NCBI RefSeq assembly: GCF_018398315.1
Contig: NZ_JAHBRW010000001.1
Coordinates: 1,236,001-1,300,000, forward strand
Length of the DNA stretch: 64,000 bases
Direction of reading: 5' to 3'
Source: Chelatococcus sp. YT9
GTDB taxonomy: Bacteria; Pseudomonadota; Alphaproteobacteria; Rhizobiales; Beijerinckiaceae
The position numbers and the translations under genes were made by a program. Below the pieces are notes generated by a model that saw only the letters and a program-made list of their open reading frames with translations, was not told where the DNA came from and did not search any database. Of the stretch, positions 18,607 through 27,638 are shown one piece after another. How positions within the stretch are numbered: position 1 is the first letter of the stretch; each line of letters begins with the position of its first letter.

Positions 18607-19737
18607 ATGCGAAAGTCGGTTTTGGCAGTTGTTGGTCTTGTCGCTCTGGCCTCTGCCGGCGCCTTCGCGCTCGACCGTGGTGGAACGGACTTTTCGGCCG
18701 AGGTCAAACGGCTGAAGGAAGCCGTCTTCGGCGAGGCGCGCGCGCGCGACCAAAGTGCCGCGCCAGCCCGGCAACAGGCCGCGGCCATGCCGGTTGAAGC
18801 GGTGCGGCCACGGCGTGGTGAAGCCACTTCCGATATACTGGCCGTCGGCGGGCTCCAATCCGATGAATCGGTGGTTGTCTCGTCGGAGATCGCAGGCCGG
18901 GTTGCCGAGATCCTTTTCAAGGAAGGCCAGCAGGTCAACGCGGGGGCGGTTCTCGTCAAGCTTGACGGCTCCCTGACGCAGGCCGAACTTGATGACGCGC
19001 AGGCGCGTCTCGATCTGGCGGATTCCAATTACAAGCGGACAAATGCGCTGGCAAAGGGTGGCAATGCGACCCAGCGCGCCAATGACGAGGCTTTCGCCGG
19101 TCTCGCGACTGCCAGGGCCGCCCTGTCCCTCATTCAAGCACGTTTCGACAAGCTGTCGATCCAGGCGCCATTCCCGGGCGTGCTCGGCATCCGCAAGGTG
19201 TCCGTGGGAGCCTATCTCAGCCCCGGCGCCGCCATCGTGAACCTGGAAAAAATCGACGCCTTGAAGGTTGACTTCAAGGTTCCCGAGATCTTCCTGTCGC
19301 GCGTGTCAGTGGGGCAGACGATCGAGCTGACGGTCGACGCCCTGCCGGGCCGCGTGTTCACCGGCACGATCTATGCTATCGACCCCATGGTCGATGTGAA
19401 CGGCCGGGCGCTCACCATCCGCGCTCGCCTGCCGAATACGGATCTGACCCTCCGGCCCGGGCTGTTCGCACGCATCACCGTGAAGGGACAAAGCGTGCAG
19501 AACGTCTCGCTCGTGCCGGAAGAGGCCGTCGTCCCGCGCGGCAAGGACTCGCTTATTTATCAGATCGTCGACGGCAAAGCGGTGGAGACCAAGGTTCGCC
19601 TTGGCAGCCGCAAGGCTGGCGAAGTCGAGATTCTCGAAGGCCTGATCGCCGACGCGCCGGTGGTGACATCGGGACAATCCCGCCTCCGCGACGGCGTCCG
19701 CGTCGAGGTCGTTGCCGGTTCATTGCGCCAGACCTGA
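18607..19737 (+). CDS. RND efflux periplasmic adaptor (membrane fusion protein)
   Basis: A 376-residue adaptor with an N-terminal signal/anchor (LAVVGLVALASAGAFAL), a lipoyl half-motif (SSEIAGRVAEILFKEGQQVNAG), a coiled-coil hairpin (about 125-180), the second lipoyl half (IQAPFPGVLGIRKVSVGAYL) and beta-barrel and membrane-proximal domains. It would link the RND pump to an outer membrane channel. The permease follows 91 bases downstream on the same strand; no TolC-like gene is nearby. The upstream 210 bases should hold the promoter and no dedicated regulator gene adjoins it. Confidence 0.92.
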   Translation: MRKSVLAVVGLVALASAGAFALDRGGTDFSAEVKRLKEAVFGEARARDQSAAPARQQAAAMPVEAVRPRRGEATSDILAVGGLQSDESVVVSSEIAGRVAEILFKEGQQVNAGAVLVKLDGSLTQAELDDAQARLDLADSNYKRTNALAKGGNATQRANDEAFAGLATARAALSLIQARFDKLSIQAPFPGVLGIRKVSVGAYLSPGAAIVNLEKIDALKVDFKVPEIFLSRVSVGQTIELTVDALPGRVFTGTIYAIDPMVDVNGRALTIRARLPNTDLTLRPGLFARITVKGQSVQNVSLVPEEAVVPRGKDSLIYQIVDGKAVETKVRLGSRKAGEVEILEGLIADAPVVTSGQSRLRDGVRVEVVAGSLRQT

Positions 19738-19828
19738 CCTAACAACGCATTGTTGCTGACTTTTACCCCCGCACCGCATTCAGACTACGCCCGACGCGTA
19801 CCAGGCACCATCGAAAGGCACGGCTGAT

Positions 19829-22800
19829 ATGGGTTTCTCCGAGCTCTGCATCCGCCGGCCGGTTTTCGCGACGGTGCTCAGCCTCATCATCGTGCTGATC
19901 GGCGCCGTCTCGTACCAACGTCTGACCGTACGCGAGTACCCCAATATCGACGAGCCCGTGGTCTCCGTGACCACCACTTATCCCGGCGCCTCGGCCACCA
20001 TCATGGAAAGCCAGGTGACGCAGGTGCTCGAAGGCTCGATTGCGGGCATCGCCGGCATCGACGTTCTGGAATCGACGAGCCGCTCGGAGTCGAGCCGTAT
20101 TACCGTTCGCTTCCGCCTCGGAATCGATGCCGACGTCGCGGCGAGCGATGTGCGCGATCGCGTCAGCCGTGTGCGCCGGCGCTTGCCGGACGAGATCGAC
20201 GAGCCGGTGATCGCGAAAGTGGAGGCTGATGCCCAGCCGATCATCTTCATCTCGTTCATGGCCAAGAACATGAACGCTCTGGAGCTGACGGACTATATCG
20301 ACCGCTATGTCACCAACCGCCTGAAAAACCTCACCGGTGTCGCAGATGTCACCATCTTTGGTGAGCGGCGCTATGCCATGCGTATCTGGGTCGATCGCGA
20401 ACGCCTTGCCGCCTATAATCTGACCGTCCAGGACATCGAGGCAGCGCTGCGAGCGCAGAACGTCGAGCTCCCATCCGGCCGCATCGAGAGCCGGGACCGC
20501 GAGTTTACAGTGCTCTCGCGCACGGGCCTGACGAATGCCCAACAGTTCGAGAATATCGTCGTTAAGCTGTCCGGAAATTACCAGGTCAAGCTGAAGGACA
20601 TCGCCCGCGTCGAACTCGGCGCGGCGGATGAACGGCGAGACGGGCGCTACAACGGCCAGACGAGCGTCACGGTCGGCATTGTCAAGCAGGCGGTCGCAAA
20701 CCCGCTCGACGTATCGGAAGCGCTCCGGGGTGTGTTGCCGGACATCAGCGCCTCGTTGCCTGATGGCGTGACCGCCGAGATCGCCAACGACAACGCGGTC
20801 TTCATCGATCGCTCGATCCAGAGCGTCTTTCACACCATTCTCGAGGCCATCGTCCTCGTCGTTCTCGTCATCCTGTTTTTCCTGCGCTCGCTGCGAGCCT
20901 CGCTCATTCCCATCGTGACGATCCCGATCTCACTGATCGCGACCTTCACGCTGATGTATGCGCTTGGATTCAGCATCAACACCCTGACCCTGCTCGCCAT
21001 GGTGCTGGCGATCGGCCTCGTGGTTGATGACGCCATCGTGGTGCTTGAGAACATCCACCGGCATGTCGAGCACGGCATGAAGCCGAGAGCGGCCGCAATC
21101 AAGGGCATCAAGGAGATTGGCTTCGCCGTCATCGCCATGACGCTCACGCTCGTGGCGGTCTACGCACCGGTGGCCTTCTCGCCGGGGCGCACAGGCCGCC
21201 TCTTCCTGGAATTCGCGCTGACACTCGCCGGTGCGGTTCTCGTGTCGGGCTTCGTCGCGCTGACCCTGACGCCCATGATGTGCTCGAAGATTCTCAAGCA
21301 CGAGCCCAATCCCGGCCTTCTCTTCAGAGTGCTTGAGCGCGGCTTCAATGCCTTCGAGAACGGCTATCGTCGGCTGCTCGTTGCCACGCTCAAGGTTCGT
21401 TTCCTCATCATCCTGCTCGCGCTCGGCGTCGCCGGCATGAGTGGCTATTATTTCACGCATCTCAGGGCGGAACTTGCGCCCGTCGAGGATCGCGGTGTCA
21501 TCATGATTCGCGGCAGCGGTCCGGAAGGCGCCACCCTCGCCTACATGAGCCGCTATTCCCGCCAGATCGAGGACTCGCTCCGTGAAGTTCCGGAGATGCA
21601 GTCGGTCCTGGTCATTCTCGGCTTCCCGGAAATTACAGATTTCATGATCGTTGGACGCCTGAAGGACTGGGATGTTCGACAGCGCAGCCAGCAGGAAATC
21701 GCCGCTTCCATGCGGGCCAAGCTCGCTCGCATTCCCGGCGTTCAGGCTTACGCCAACAATCCCGCCTCGCTTGGGCAGCGTGGTTCATCCCGCCCCATCG
21801 AATTCATTCTGCAGACCTCCGGGACCTACGAGGAACTGCAGGGCTATGTCGACACGTTCATCAAGCGGGTCGGCGACTATCCCGGGTTCATCAATCTGGA
21901 ATCAGACCTCAAGCTGAATAAGCCTGAATTCCGGATTGAGCTTGATCGCGCAAAGGTGGCTGATCTCGGTCTCGACGTGTCGGTCATTGGCCGGACGCTG
22001 GAAACGCTGCTCGGCGGACGCCAGGTGACGCGTTTCGAGGTTGAAGGTGAGCAGTACGACGTCTACGTGCAGATGGCGGCGGAGGATCGCGCCTCGCCAT
22101 CGACACTGTCCACCATCTTCCTGCGCGCCCCGAATGGAGAGATGGTGCAGCTCTCCAACATCGTGAAGGTGTCCGAATCGGTTGCGCCGAAGGAACTTCG
22201 ACGGTTCAACCAGCTGAGATCCGCCACCATTTCAGCCAACCTCGCGCCAGGCTACGCATTGGGTGACGGCCTTGCCTATCTGGATAAGGCCGCCCAGGAG
22301 GTTCTCCCCGCGACGGTACAGACCGACTTCGGCGGGCAGAGCCGTGAGTTCCATTCGTCCAGCCAGAGCCTAGCGGTCGTCTTCGTGCTGGCGCTTGGCT
22401 TCATCTACCTCGTCCTTGCCGCGCAATTCGAGAGTTTCCGTGACCCCGTCATCATTCTCCTGACCGTGCCATTGTCGATGACGGGCGCTCTCGCAGCGCT
22501 GTATTACGCCGGTGGAACGCTCAACGTGTATTCACAGATCGGTCTCGTGACCCTCGTCGGCCTGATCACCAAGCACGGCATTCTCATCGTCGAATTCGCC
22601 AATCAGCAGCAGGAGACCGGCAAGACCCGCCTGACGGCTGTCGTCGAAGCGGCGACGCTGCGCCTGCGACCCATCCTTATGACAACGGGCGCCATGGTGC
22701 TCGGTGCTGTGCCGCTCGCGCTCGCGGAAGGCGCGGGCGCCGAGAGCCGCCAACAGATAGGCCTCGTCATCGTCGGCGGGCTCACCCTCGGCACGCTGCT

Positions 22801-22939
22801 CACGCTTTTCGTGGTGCCCACCGTCTACAGCCTGGTTGGCCGCATTCACAAACCTCATGAAGAGCACGACGACGCCCATGCGCATCACCATCACCCCAAG
22901 GGCGCCGCGGGACCCGGGCATCTGACGCCTGCAGAGTAA
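19829..22939 (+). CDS. RND multidrug efflux permease
   Basis: A 1036-residue inner-membrane proton-driven pump of the HAE1/AcrB class. It starts with FSELCIRRPVFATVLSLIIVLIG, and the proton-relay pair DD is at 400-401 (GLVVDDAIVVLENIHRH). Two large periplasmic loops and twelve helices fit the family length. The C-terminal tail (1007-1031) has nine histidines among 25 residues, unusual for AcrB relatives and possibly metal-binding. The substrates cannot be told from sequence. GAAAGG lies upstream of the ATG. Confidence 0.95.
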   Translation: MGFSELCIRRPVFATVLSLIIVLIGAVSYQRLTVREYPNIDEPVVSVTTTYPGASATIMESQVTQVLEGSIAGIAGIDVLESTSRSESSRITVRFRLGIDADVAASDVRDRVSRVRRRLPDEIDEPVIAKVEADAQPIIFISFMAKNMNALELTDYIDRYVTNRLKNLTGVADVTIFGERRYAMRIWVDRERLAAYNLTVQDIEAALRAQNVELPSGRIESRDREFTVLSRTGLTNAQQFENIVVKLSGNYQVKLKDIARVELGAADERRDGRYNGQTSVTVGIVKQAVANPLDVSEALRGVLPDISASLPDGVTAEIANDNAVFIDRSIQSVFHTILEAIVLVVLVILFFLRSLRASLIPIVTIPISLIATFTLMYALGFSINTLTLLAMVLAIGLVVDDAIVVLENIHRHVEHGMKPRAAAIKGIKEIGFAVIAMTLTLVAVYAPVAFSPGRTGRLFLEFALTLAGAVLVSGFVALTLTPMMCSKILKHEPNPGLLFRVLERGFNAFENGYRRLLVATLKVRFLIILLALGVAGMSGYYFTHLRAELAPVEDRGVIMIRGSGPEGATLAYMSRYSRQIEDSLREVPEMQSVLVILGFPEITDFMIVGRLKDWDVRQRSQQEIAASMRAKLARIPGVQAYANNPASLGQRGSSRPIEFILQTSGTYEELQGYVDTFIKRVGDYPGFINLESDLKLNKPEFRIELDRAKVADLGLDVSVIGRTLETLLGGRQVTRFEVEGEQYDVYVQMAAEDRASPSTLSTIFLRAPNGEMVQLSNIVKVSESVAPKELRRFNQLRSATISANLAPGYALGDGLAYLDKAAQEVLPATVQTDFGGQSREFHSSSQSLAVVFVLALGFIYLVLAAQFESFRDPVIILLTVPLSMTGALAALYYAGGTLNVYSQIGLVTLVGLITKHGILIVEFANQQQETGKTRLTAVVEAATLRLRPILMTTGAMVLGAVPLALAEGAGAESRQQIGLVIVGGLTLGTLLTLFVVPTVYSLVGRIHKPHEEHDDAHAHHHHPKGAAGPGHLTPAE

Positions 22940-23075
22940 TGTCCTGCACAGGGGGACGCGGAAGATTTCTGCGTAAAGCGTCCGGGTTGACCATTGCCAT
23001 CGCACAAGCGGCGAATTATGGTCCGCCCCGCTCGCAAGACTTGCGTCGCCAAGGGTGACGAAGCGTGCACCGCGT

Positions 23076-23150
23076 TGGGGCGTCGCCAAGTGGTAAGGCA
23101 GCGGATTTTGATTCCGCCATGCGGAGGTTCGAATCCTCCCGCCCCAGCCA
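23076..23150 (+). tRNA. tRNA-Gln (anticodon TTG)
   Basis: The seven-base acceptor stem TGGGGCG/CGCCCCA, D arm, anticodon stem CGGAT with loop TTTTGAT (anticodon TTG), T arm GGAGG/CCTCC with TTCGAAT, and an encoded CCA end are all present. It reads CAA codons. The rest of the gap between the RND permease and the NTF2-like gene shows no other gene. Confidence 0.97.
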
Positions 23151-23291
23151 GCCTCTTCATTGATCTCAATGTCCCGAAGGCTCCGCGAGAATGCCCCGCC
23201 TCGGATCTCGTTGCCTTCGGGAGCGCTGATTGCGTGAAGGCGGCTTTGTACCGTGGCGCGCTCAAACCGCCCTCTTCACCGTGCTCATCCC

Positions 23292-23654
23292 TCATGCAGG
23301 CCCGGCGTCGAGGAAGCCGATGACGGTTGCAATACGGCCCTCGTGATCCAGACGCACAATATCCGTCCCTTCGGCGATGGTGTGTCCCTCGCCACCCTTC
23401 AACGACCATGAAAAGCGCACATGGTCATTGTGGCTGTCAGGCGTTCCCCGCAGCTCGAAACGGTGACCGGGAAATTGCGCGCGGGCGCCCTCTATCATCG
23501 CTGCAATTCCATCGGTTCCGGTCCCGGACATCAGCGGATCCACATAATGCGCATCCGTGGTCCAGCGCGCCGTGATGAGCTCTCGCCGCAGCCCGGCATC
23601 CGCTTCATTCCAGGTGGCAAGATAGATGTCCGCGATGTCTCGACTGTCGGTCAT
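23292..23654 (-). CDS. NTF2-like (SnoaL-type) protein
   Basis: A 120-residue single-domain protein with the NTF2-like pattern: an N-terminal helix with YLATWNEAD, then TTDAHYVDPLMSGTG, the GIAAMIEGARAQFPGHRF helix, and strands ending in VIGFLD. Members include small isomerases, hydratases and many uncharacterised proteins, so the reaction cannot be assigned. It is divergent from an XRE regulator, with a perfect palindrome between them, which suggests control by that regulator. Confidence 0.82.
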   Translation of the reverse strand: MTDSRDIADIYLATWNEADAGLRRELITARWTTDAHYVDPLMSGTGTDGIAAMIEGARAQFPGHRFELRGTPDSHNDHVRFSWSLKGGEGHTIAEGTDIVRLDHEGRIATVIGFLDAGPA

Positions 23655-23710
23655 GATTCGTCACTCCTGTGGTGGATATGACGATCCTGCCGTGTTGCGG
23701 AACCCGACGC

Positions 23711-23729
23711 GATTACCTCGGAGGTAATC
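23711..23729. promoter_or_regulatory. Perfect 19-bp palindrome between divergent genes (putative operator)
   Basis: GATTACCTC and GAGGTAATC are exact inverted repeats around one G. The site is 57 bases from the NTF2-like start and 34 bases from the XRE regulator start, well placed to control both promoters. Confidence 0.65.
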
Positions 23730-23762
23730 ATCCCGGCCGCGCCTTTTCGATATAGTCCTGCT

Positions 23763-24578
23763 ATGGAAACAACGATCGACAGCGTCGGCTCACTGTTGCG
23801 CGAATGGCGCCAGCGACGCCGCTTCAGCCAACTCGACCTCGCGAGCGAGGCCGCCCTGTCCACCCGGCACCTGAGCTTCGTCGAGAGCGGGCGGGCGTCG
23901 GCAAGTCGTGAGATGCTGCTCCGCTTGGCCGAACATCTTGCGATGCCGCTACGCATCCGAAACCGGCTGCTTCTCGCGGGCGGCTTCGCACCGGAGCACG
24001 CCGAACGTCCGCTTGATTCTCGCGATATGGCCGCAGCGCGCGAAGCGGTGGAGGCAGTCCTTGCCGCCCATATGCCGTTTCCCGCTCTTGCCGTGGATCG
24101 CCATTGGAATCTCGTGCTTGCCAATCCGGCTCTCGCGCCGCTTCTGGAGGGGATCGCCCCGCAATTCCTGGCGCCACCCGTGAATGTGCTGCGGCTCAGC
24201 CTCCATCCAGACGGATTGGCACCTCGCATCGACAATCTGGCCGAATGGCGCCACCATCTGCTCGAACGACTCACTCGCCAATGCGACGAGACAGGTGATC
24301 CGGTCCTGGCGGATCTGCTGGCCGAGCTCTCGGCGCTACCTTTCCGCGCGAGCAAGACCCGGCCGGGAGCGGCCAATCCCATCGCTGTGCCCTTGAGGCT
24401 CACTGTCGATGACGGTTCCTGTCTCTCGTTCCTCTCCACAACAACCGTCTTTGGGACGGCGACAGATGTGACGCTGGCGGAACTGACACTCGAATGCTTT
24501 TATCCGGCCGATGTCGCCACACGCGCGGCCTTGCTGGCCGCGCCCCTGTCCCCGGATGCCCTGGGAGCTTCATCATGA
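23763..24578 (+). CDS. XRE-family regulator with MmyB-like ligand-binding domain
   Basis: A 271-residue regulator. An XRE helix-turn-helix lies at about 10-65 (LLREWRQRRRFSQLDLA, STRHLSFVESGR), followed by an MmyB-type PAS-like domain (FPALAVDRHWNLVLANPALAPLL). The C-terminus (ELTLECFYPAD) is typical of the family. Such proteins often control an adjacent or divergent small metabolic gene. The last four bases overlap the start of a monooxygenase-like gene, so the two are co-translated. Confidence 0.9.
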   Translation: METTIDSVGSLLREWRQRRRFSQLDLASEAALSTRHLSFVESGRASASREMLLRLAEHLAMPLRIRNRLLLAGGFAPEHAERPLDSRDMAAAREAVEAVLAAHMPFPALAVDRHWNLVLANPALAPLLEGIAPQFLAPPVNVLRLSLHPDGLAPRIDNLAEWRHHLLERLTRQCDETGDPVLADLLAELSALPFRASKTRPGAANPIAVPLRLTVDDGSCLSFLSTTTVFGTATDVTLAELTLECFYPADVATRAALLAAPLSPDALGASS

Positions 24579-24904
24579 GCGTGACCTATCTCATCGAATT
24601 CGACGTCAAGCCGACGGAACGCGACCGCTTCCTTACTCTCCTCAATGGCGTCCTGGATGCCATGCGCGGTGAGGACAACTTCAGGAATGCAGTGCTGCAC
24701 CGCGACCCTGCCAATGACTATCATTTCATGCTGTACGAGACCTGGGCGAACCATCAGGACGTTGTCGACGTGCAACTCCAACGCCCGTACCGTGCCGCTT
24801 GGCATGCCGCACTACCCGAGTTGCTGCAGGAACCACGGCTCATCAACATGTGGGAGCCGATCAGGATCGATCCGCCGATCGCTGTCTCGGTGAAGAGTGG
24901 TTGA
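24575..24904 (+). CDS. ABM-family protein, putative quinol monooxygenase (YgiN-like)
   Basis: A 109-residue ferredoxin-like-fold protein with the ABM pattern: YLIEFDVKPTERDRFLTLL, FRNAVLHRDPAND, FMLYETWANHQDV, and a YRAAWHAALPELL helix. Relatives act as cofactor-free monooxygenases on quinols or aromatic polyketides; the exact role here is unknown. The start overlaps the regulator stop (ATGA), linking it to the XRE/NTF2 locus. Confidence 0.8.
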   Translation: MSVTYLIEFDVKPTERDRFLTLLNGVLDAMRGEDNFRNAVLHRDPANDYHFMLYETWANHQDVVDVQLQRPYRAAWHAALPELLQEPRLINMWEPIRIDPPIAVSVKSG

Positions 24905-24999
24905 GCACGCTTCTGTGCCAGCCTAGGCCGCTGGACCTTAAGTCCTCGCGGTCGAAAACGGCAGTGAAGGTGGCGCTAGGTTCCGTCACAGCCGCCCCG

Positions 25000-26019
25000 T
25001 CACGCGCCTGCCCCGCCCGACGGCGGCCTACCAGCGAGCCCCTGCTTGCCCGCAGGCCCATGGATGGCCGGCAGGCGTAGATCGGCGAGACTGTCCTTCA
25101 CATCACGCAACCGCTTGAGCAGAGGCTCCCCGAAATGAAGGGCAACGGCGGTCACGATGATGTCGAGCACCACCGCATGCGCGATCCGCGACGTCATTGG
25201 CGCGTAGACTTCCGTATTCTCATGCGCGTCGATTGCGAGCAGGATATCCGCCGCGGCAGCAAGCGCGGTGCCGGGCCTGGTGAGGCCGATGACGCAGGCG
25301 CCAACCTCCCTCGCCTTCATGGCCATCTTCACCGTGTCCCTGATCTCGCCCGTGTGGGAGAAGCACAGGACGATGTCGCGGGGCCCCAGCGTGGCCGCCG
25401 CCATGCGCTGTAGATGGGTGTCGACGTAAGCCATCACGGGCAGTCCCAGTCGCATGAGCTTGTGCTGCGCCTCAATGGCGAGGATGCTGGCCGCGCCAGC
25501 ACCGAAGCAGTCGATGCGCCGTGCTGCAACAATCATCTGCACGGCACGCATCAGTGCCTCGCGATTGAGCGACTGGCGGACCGTATTGAGGACATGGATG
25601 CTCGAGTCGAAAATCTTGTCCGCGACCTCGTCCAAAGTGTCCTGAGTTCGGACCTCGCTATGAAGATAAGGCGTGCCTGAGACGATGCTCTGCCCCGTGA
25701 GCAACTTGAGATCGGGATAGCGTGACAGGCCGAGCGAGCGCACGAAACGCAGCACCGTCGGCTGGCTCACCCCCACTGATGCCGCCAATTCTGCAATCGA
25801 CATGCGGATGATTCGCTCGGGATGATCGAGAACGAAATCGGCCACCCTCCGCTCAGAGGGGGACAATTGGGCCCTTTGGGCCGCGATCTTGTCCAGGAAA
25901 CGCGACGCGTCTTGCATCAACATCCCACTGGCCGTCTTGGTGCCAGCGCGCTGTTCAGGCGTAGCACCAGTGTCGTCCGATACCATGGCTTCACCCTGGC
26001 CCCGCGGCAAATTCATCAC
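25000..26019 (-). CDS. MurR/RpiR-family transcriptional regulator
   Basis: A 339-residue regulator with an N-terminal RpiR helix-turn-helix (LSPSERRVADFVLDHPERI, SIAELAASVGVSQPTVLRFVRSLG) and a C-terminal SIS sugar-phosphate-binding domain (FGAGAASILAIEAQHKLMRLG, CFSHTGEIRDTV). Family members sense phosphosugars or related metabolites. It is divergent from the PLP enzyme/deacylase pair across 590 bases. ATG codons at 25986 and further in are alternative starts. A tRNA-like or phage context is absent. Confidence 0.9.
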   Translation of the reverse strand: MMNLPRGQGEAMVSDDTGATPEQRAGTKTASGMLMQDASRFLDKIAAQRAQLSPSERRVADFVLDHPERIIRMSIAELAASVGVSQPTVLRFVRSLGLSRYPDLKLLTGQSIVSGTPYLHSEVRTQDTLDEVADKIFDSSIHVLNTVRQSLNREALMRAVQMIVAARRIDCFGAGAASILAIEAQHKLMRLGLPVMAYVDTHLQRMAAATLGPRDIVLCFSHTGEIRDTVKMAMKAREVGACVIGLTRPGTALAAAADILLAIDAHENTEVYAPMTSRIAHAVVLDIIVTAVALHFGEPLLKRLRDVKDSLADLRLPAIHGPAGKQGLAGRPPSGGAGA

Positions 26020-26248
26020 TGTTTTCGATATGAGCCCGTTTCATCGCCAGAAAACTCACGATTCCGCCGCCAGCAACGCCAAGGCCGCCCCTATAGGAAA
26101 AACTTTCGACCGCCGTGAGACGGATGTGTAATTTTTCTCCATTCAATGCCACCGATCACGATTTCTTCCTCGATATGAACTGCCGACGTAAACGCGGCTG
26201 GCGTCGATACATTCGAAATATTTTTCAAAAACAGAGTGACGTTTCAAT

Positions 26249-26268
26249 CCCGGATTGCACAATCCGGG
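26249..26268. promoter_or_regulatory. Inverted repeat upstream of the PLP enzyme
   Basis: CCCGGATTG and CAATCCGGG are exact inverted repeats with a two-base spacer. With so short a loop it fits a dimeric protein-binding site better than a terminator. Confidence 0.45.
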
Positions 26269-26399
26269 GGATTACCGTGCCTCTGCCATTGAAACACCAG
26301 TGAAATATCAACAGCGTCGAAAGAGAATGCGATTGCACCGATAAATAACCGATGCTTTTGAGCGGGAAGCGTGAATGATCCCGCAGGCGCCACGGTAAG

Positions 26400-26414
26400 C
26401 GTAATAAAGCTACA
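26400..26414. promoter_or_regulatory. RpiR/HexR-like box, copy 1
   Basis: The site reads CGTAATAAAGCTACA. It resembles the HexR-type consensus TGTAATnnnATTACA (9 of 12 defined positions). Its core GTAATAAArCTACAA is nearly identical to a second site upstream of the sugar-type binding protein at about 30.2 kb. Confidence 0.45.
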
Positions 26415-26609
26415 AAGCGCTCGCGGTCCCGCGCACCACGGTGTATGGTGATAGCGCCGCTAGAGGCCGCAGGAGTGACGTCTGGCCGGAATATGAATGA
26501 TGAGACCGGTTTCCCATCGGGCAAGGCCCCTACTAGCTGACGTACTGCCCACAGCATCGCACGGGACTTGGCTCCGCCCGGGAAAATCAGAACAATCCAG
26601 GAAACGACC

Positions 26610-27638
26610 ATGCCCGCCACACAGCGTGACCCGACCACAGGTCTTGACCGCCTCACCCTGTCTCACCTTCCGACCCCGCTGGACGACGCGCCCAGGCTGG
26701 CACGGGCGCTCGGTGTTGCGAGCCTTGCGATCAAGCGTGAGGACATGGCGGGTTATGCGCTGGGTGGCAACAAGCTGCGGCAGCTCGACTTCATTCTCGC
26801 GGAAGCGATAGCTGCCGGCGCAGACATGCTGGTTACGACGGCGGGGAGCCAGTCCAATTTCTGCAGGTCACTCGCCGGAGCTGCCGCCAAGCTTGGACTT
26901 GGCTGTCATCTCCACCTGCGAGCCGCGATGGGCACCGAGCGGGTGGGCAATCTTCTGCTGGATGACGTTTTCGGCGCCACGATCACCTTCACCGCCGTGA
27001 CAGACCCCTGGGACCGGACCGTCGCGAACGAACTTGACGCCATTGCCGCCGATTACGCCGCCGAGGGCCGCAAGCCATTCATCGTCCAACTGACGGGGGT
27101 AAGTGCCGCCGTTGGCGTCTGCGGGTGGATGTCAGGCGCAGCCGAGCTCATCGAGGATTTCGCTGCCCGCGGCTCGGTGCCGGACGTCATGGTGGCGGTC
27201 TGCGGGTCGGGCCTCTCACTGGCTGGCCTTGCTCTCGGCTTCAAGCATCTCGGTTGCCGCACGCGTCTCCTGGGCATCAGCGCGCAGCAGCCGGCGTCCC
27301 GGCTCAGGACATGGATTTGCGGCACCGCGGATGAAGCCTCGTCCCTGCTCGGCATTGATACCCGGTTGACGGAAGACGACTTCGATGTCCTCGACAGCGA
27401 AATAGCGCCGGGCTATGGCAAGCCCTCGCCGGCGAGCCTGGCGGCGGTGCGCCTCGCCGGCCGCATGGAAGGTCTGGTTCTCGACCCCGTCTACACCGGC
27501 AAGGGCATGGCCGGCATCGCCACCGCGGTAAGGACGGGCGCGATCAAGCCGGAGCATTCTGTCGTGTTCCTGCATTCCGGCGGCACACCCGGTCTCTTCA
27601 CCCATGCGGAAGCGCTCGCCAGGGGGGCGGCGGCGTGA
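26610..27638 (+). CDS. PLP-dependent D-cysteine desulfhydrase/ACC deaminase family enzyme
   Basis: A 342-residue fold-type II PLP enzyme. The PLP lysine is K55 in GGNKLRQLD, with TTAGSQSNFCR following and a C-terminal FLHSGGTPGLF phosphate-binding loop. The family contains D-cysteine desulfhydrase and 1-aminocyclopropane-1-carboxylate deaminase, and sequence alone does not separate them here. The start MPATQRDP follows a GGAAACG stretch; an upstream in-frame start adds 14 residues. It overlaps the next gene (GTGA), so substrates may be processed in sequence. Confidence 0.85.
   Translation: MPATQRDPTTGLDRLTLSHLPTPLDDAPRLARALGVASLAIKREDMAGYALGGNKLRQLDFILAEAIAAGADMLVTTAGSQSNFCRSLAGAAAKLGLGCHLHLRAAMGTERVGNLLLDDVFGATITFTAVTDPWDRTVANELDAIAADYAAEGRKPFIVQLTGVSAAVGVCGWMSGAAELIEDFAARGSVPDVMVAVCGSGLSLAGLALGFKHLGCRTRLLGISAQQPASRLRTWICGTADEASSLLGIDTRLTEDDFDVLDSEIAPGYGKPSPASLAAVRLAGRMEGLVLDPVYTGKGMAGIATAVRTGAIKPEHSVVFLHSGGTPGLFTHAEALARGAAA

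Larger units (their letters stand above)
26020..26609. other. Large regulatory spacer between the RpiR gene and the PLP enzyme
   Basis: The 590-bp divergent spacer is AT-richer than its flanks. It holds a near-perfect palindrome (26249-26268), a HexR-like box (26400-26414), a half-site TGTAAT at 26126 and a GAAATATTTTTC inverted sequence near 26213. Frames crossing it on both strands look random. Confidence 0.5.

Noticed and set aside
23292-23323. A plus-strand frame that runs through the tRNA and into the NTF2-like gene (from 22994)
   Set aside because: It spans a well-formed tRNA and the end of the opposite gene, so it is chance reading.
26225-26656. A 143-residue minus-strand frame in the spacer upstream of the PLP enzyme
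   Set aside because: It covers the regulatory palindrome and boxes, and its composition is not protein-like.
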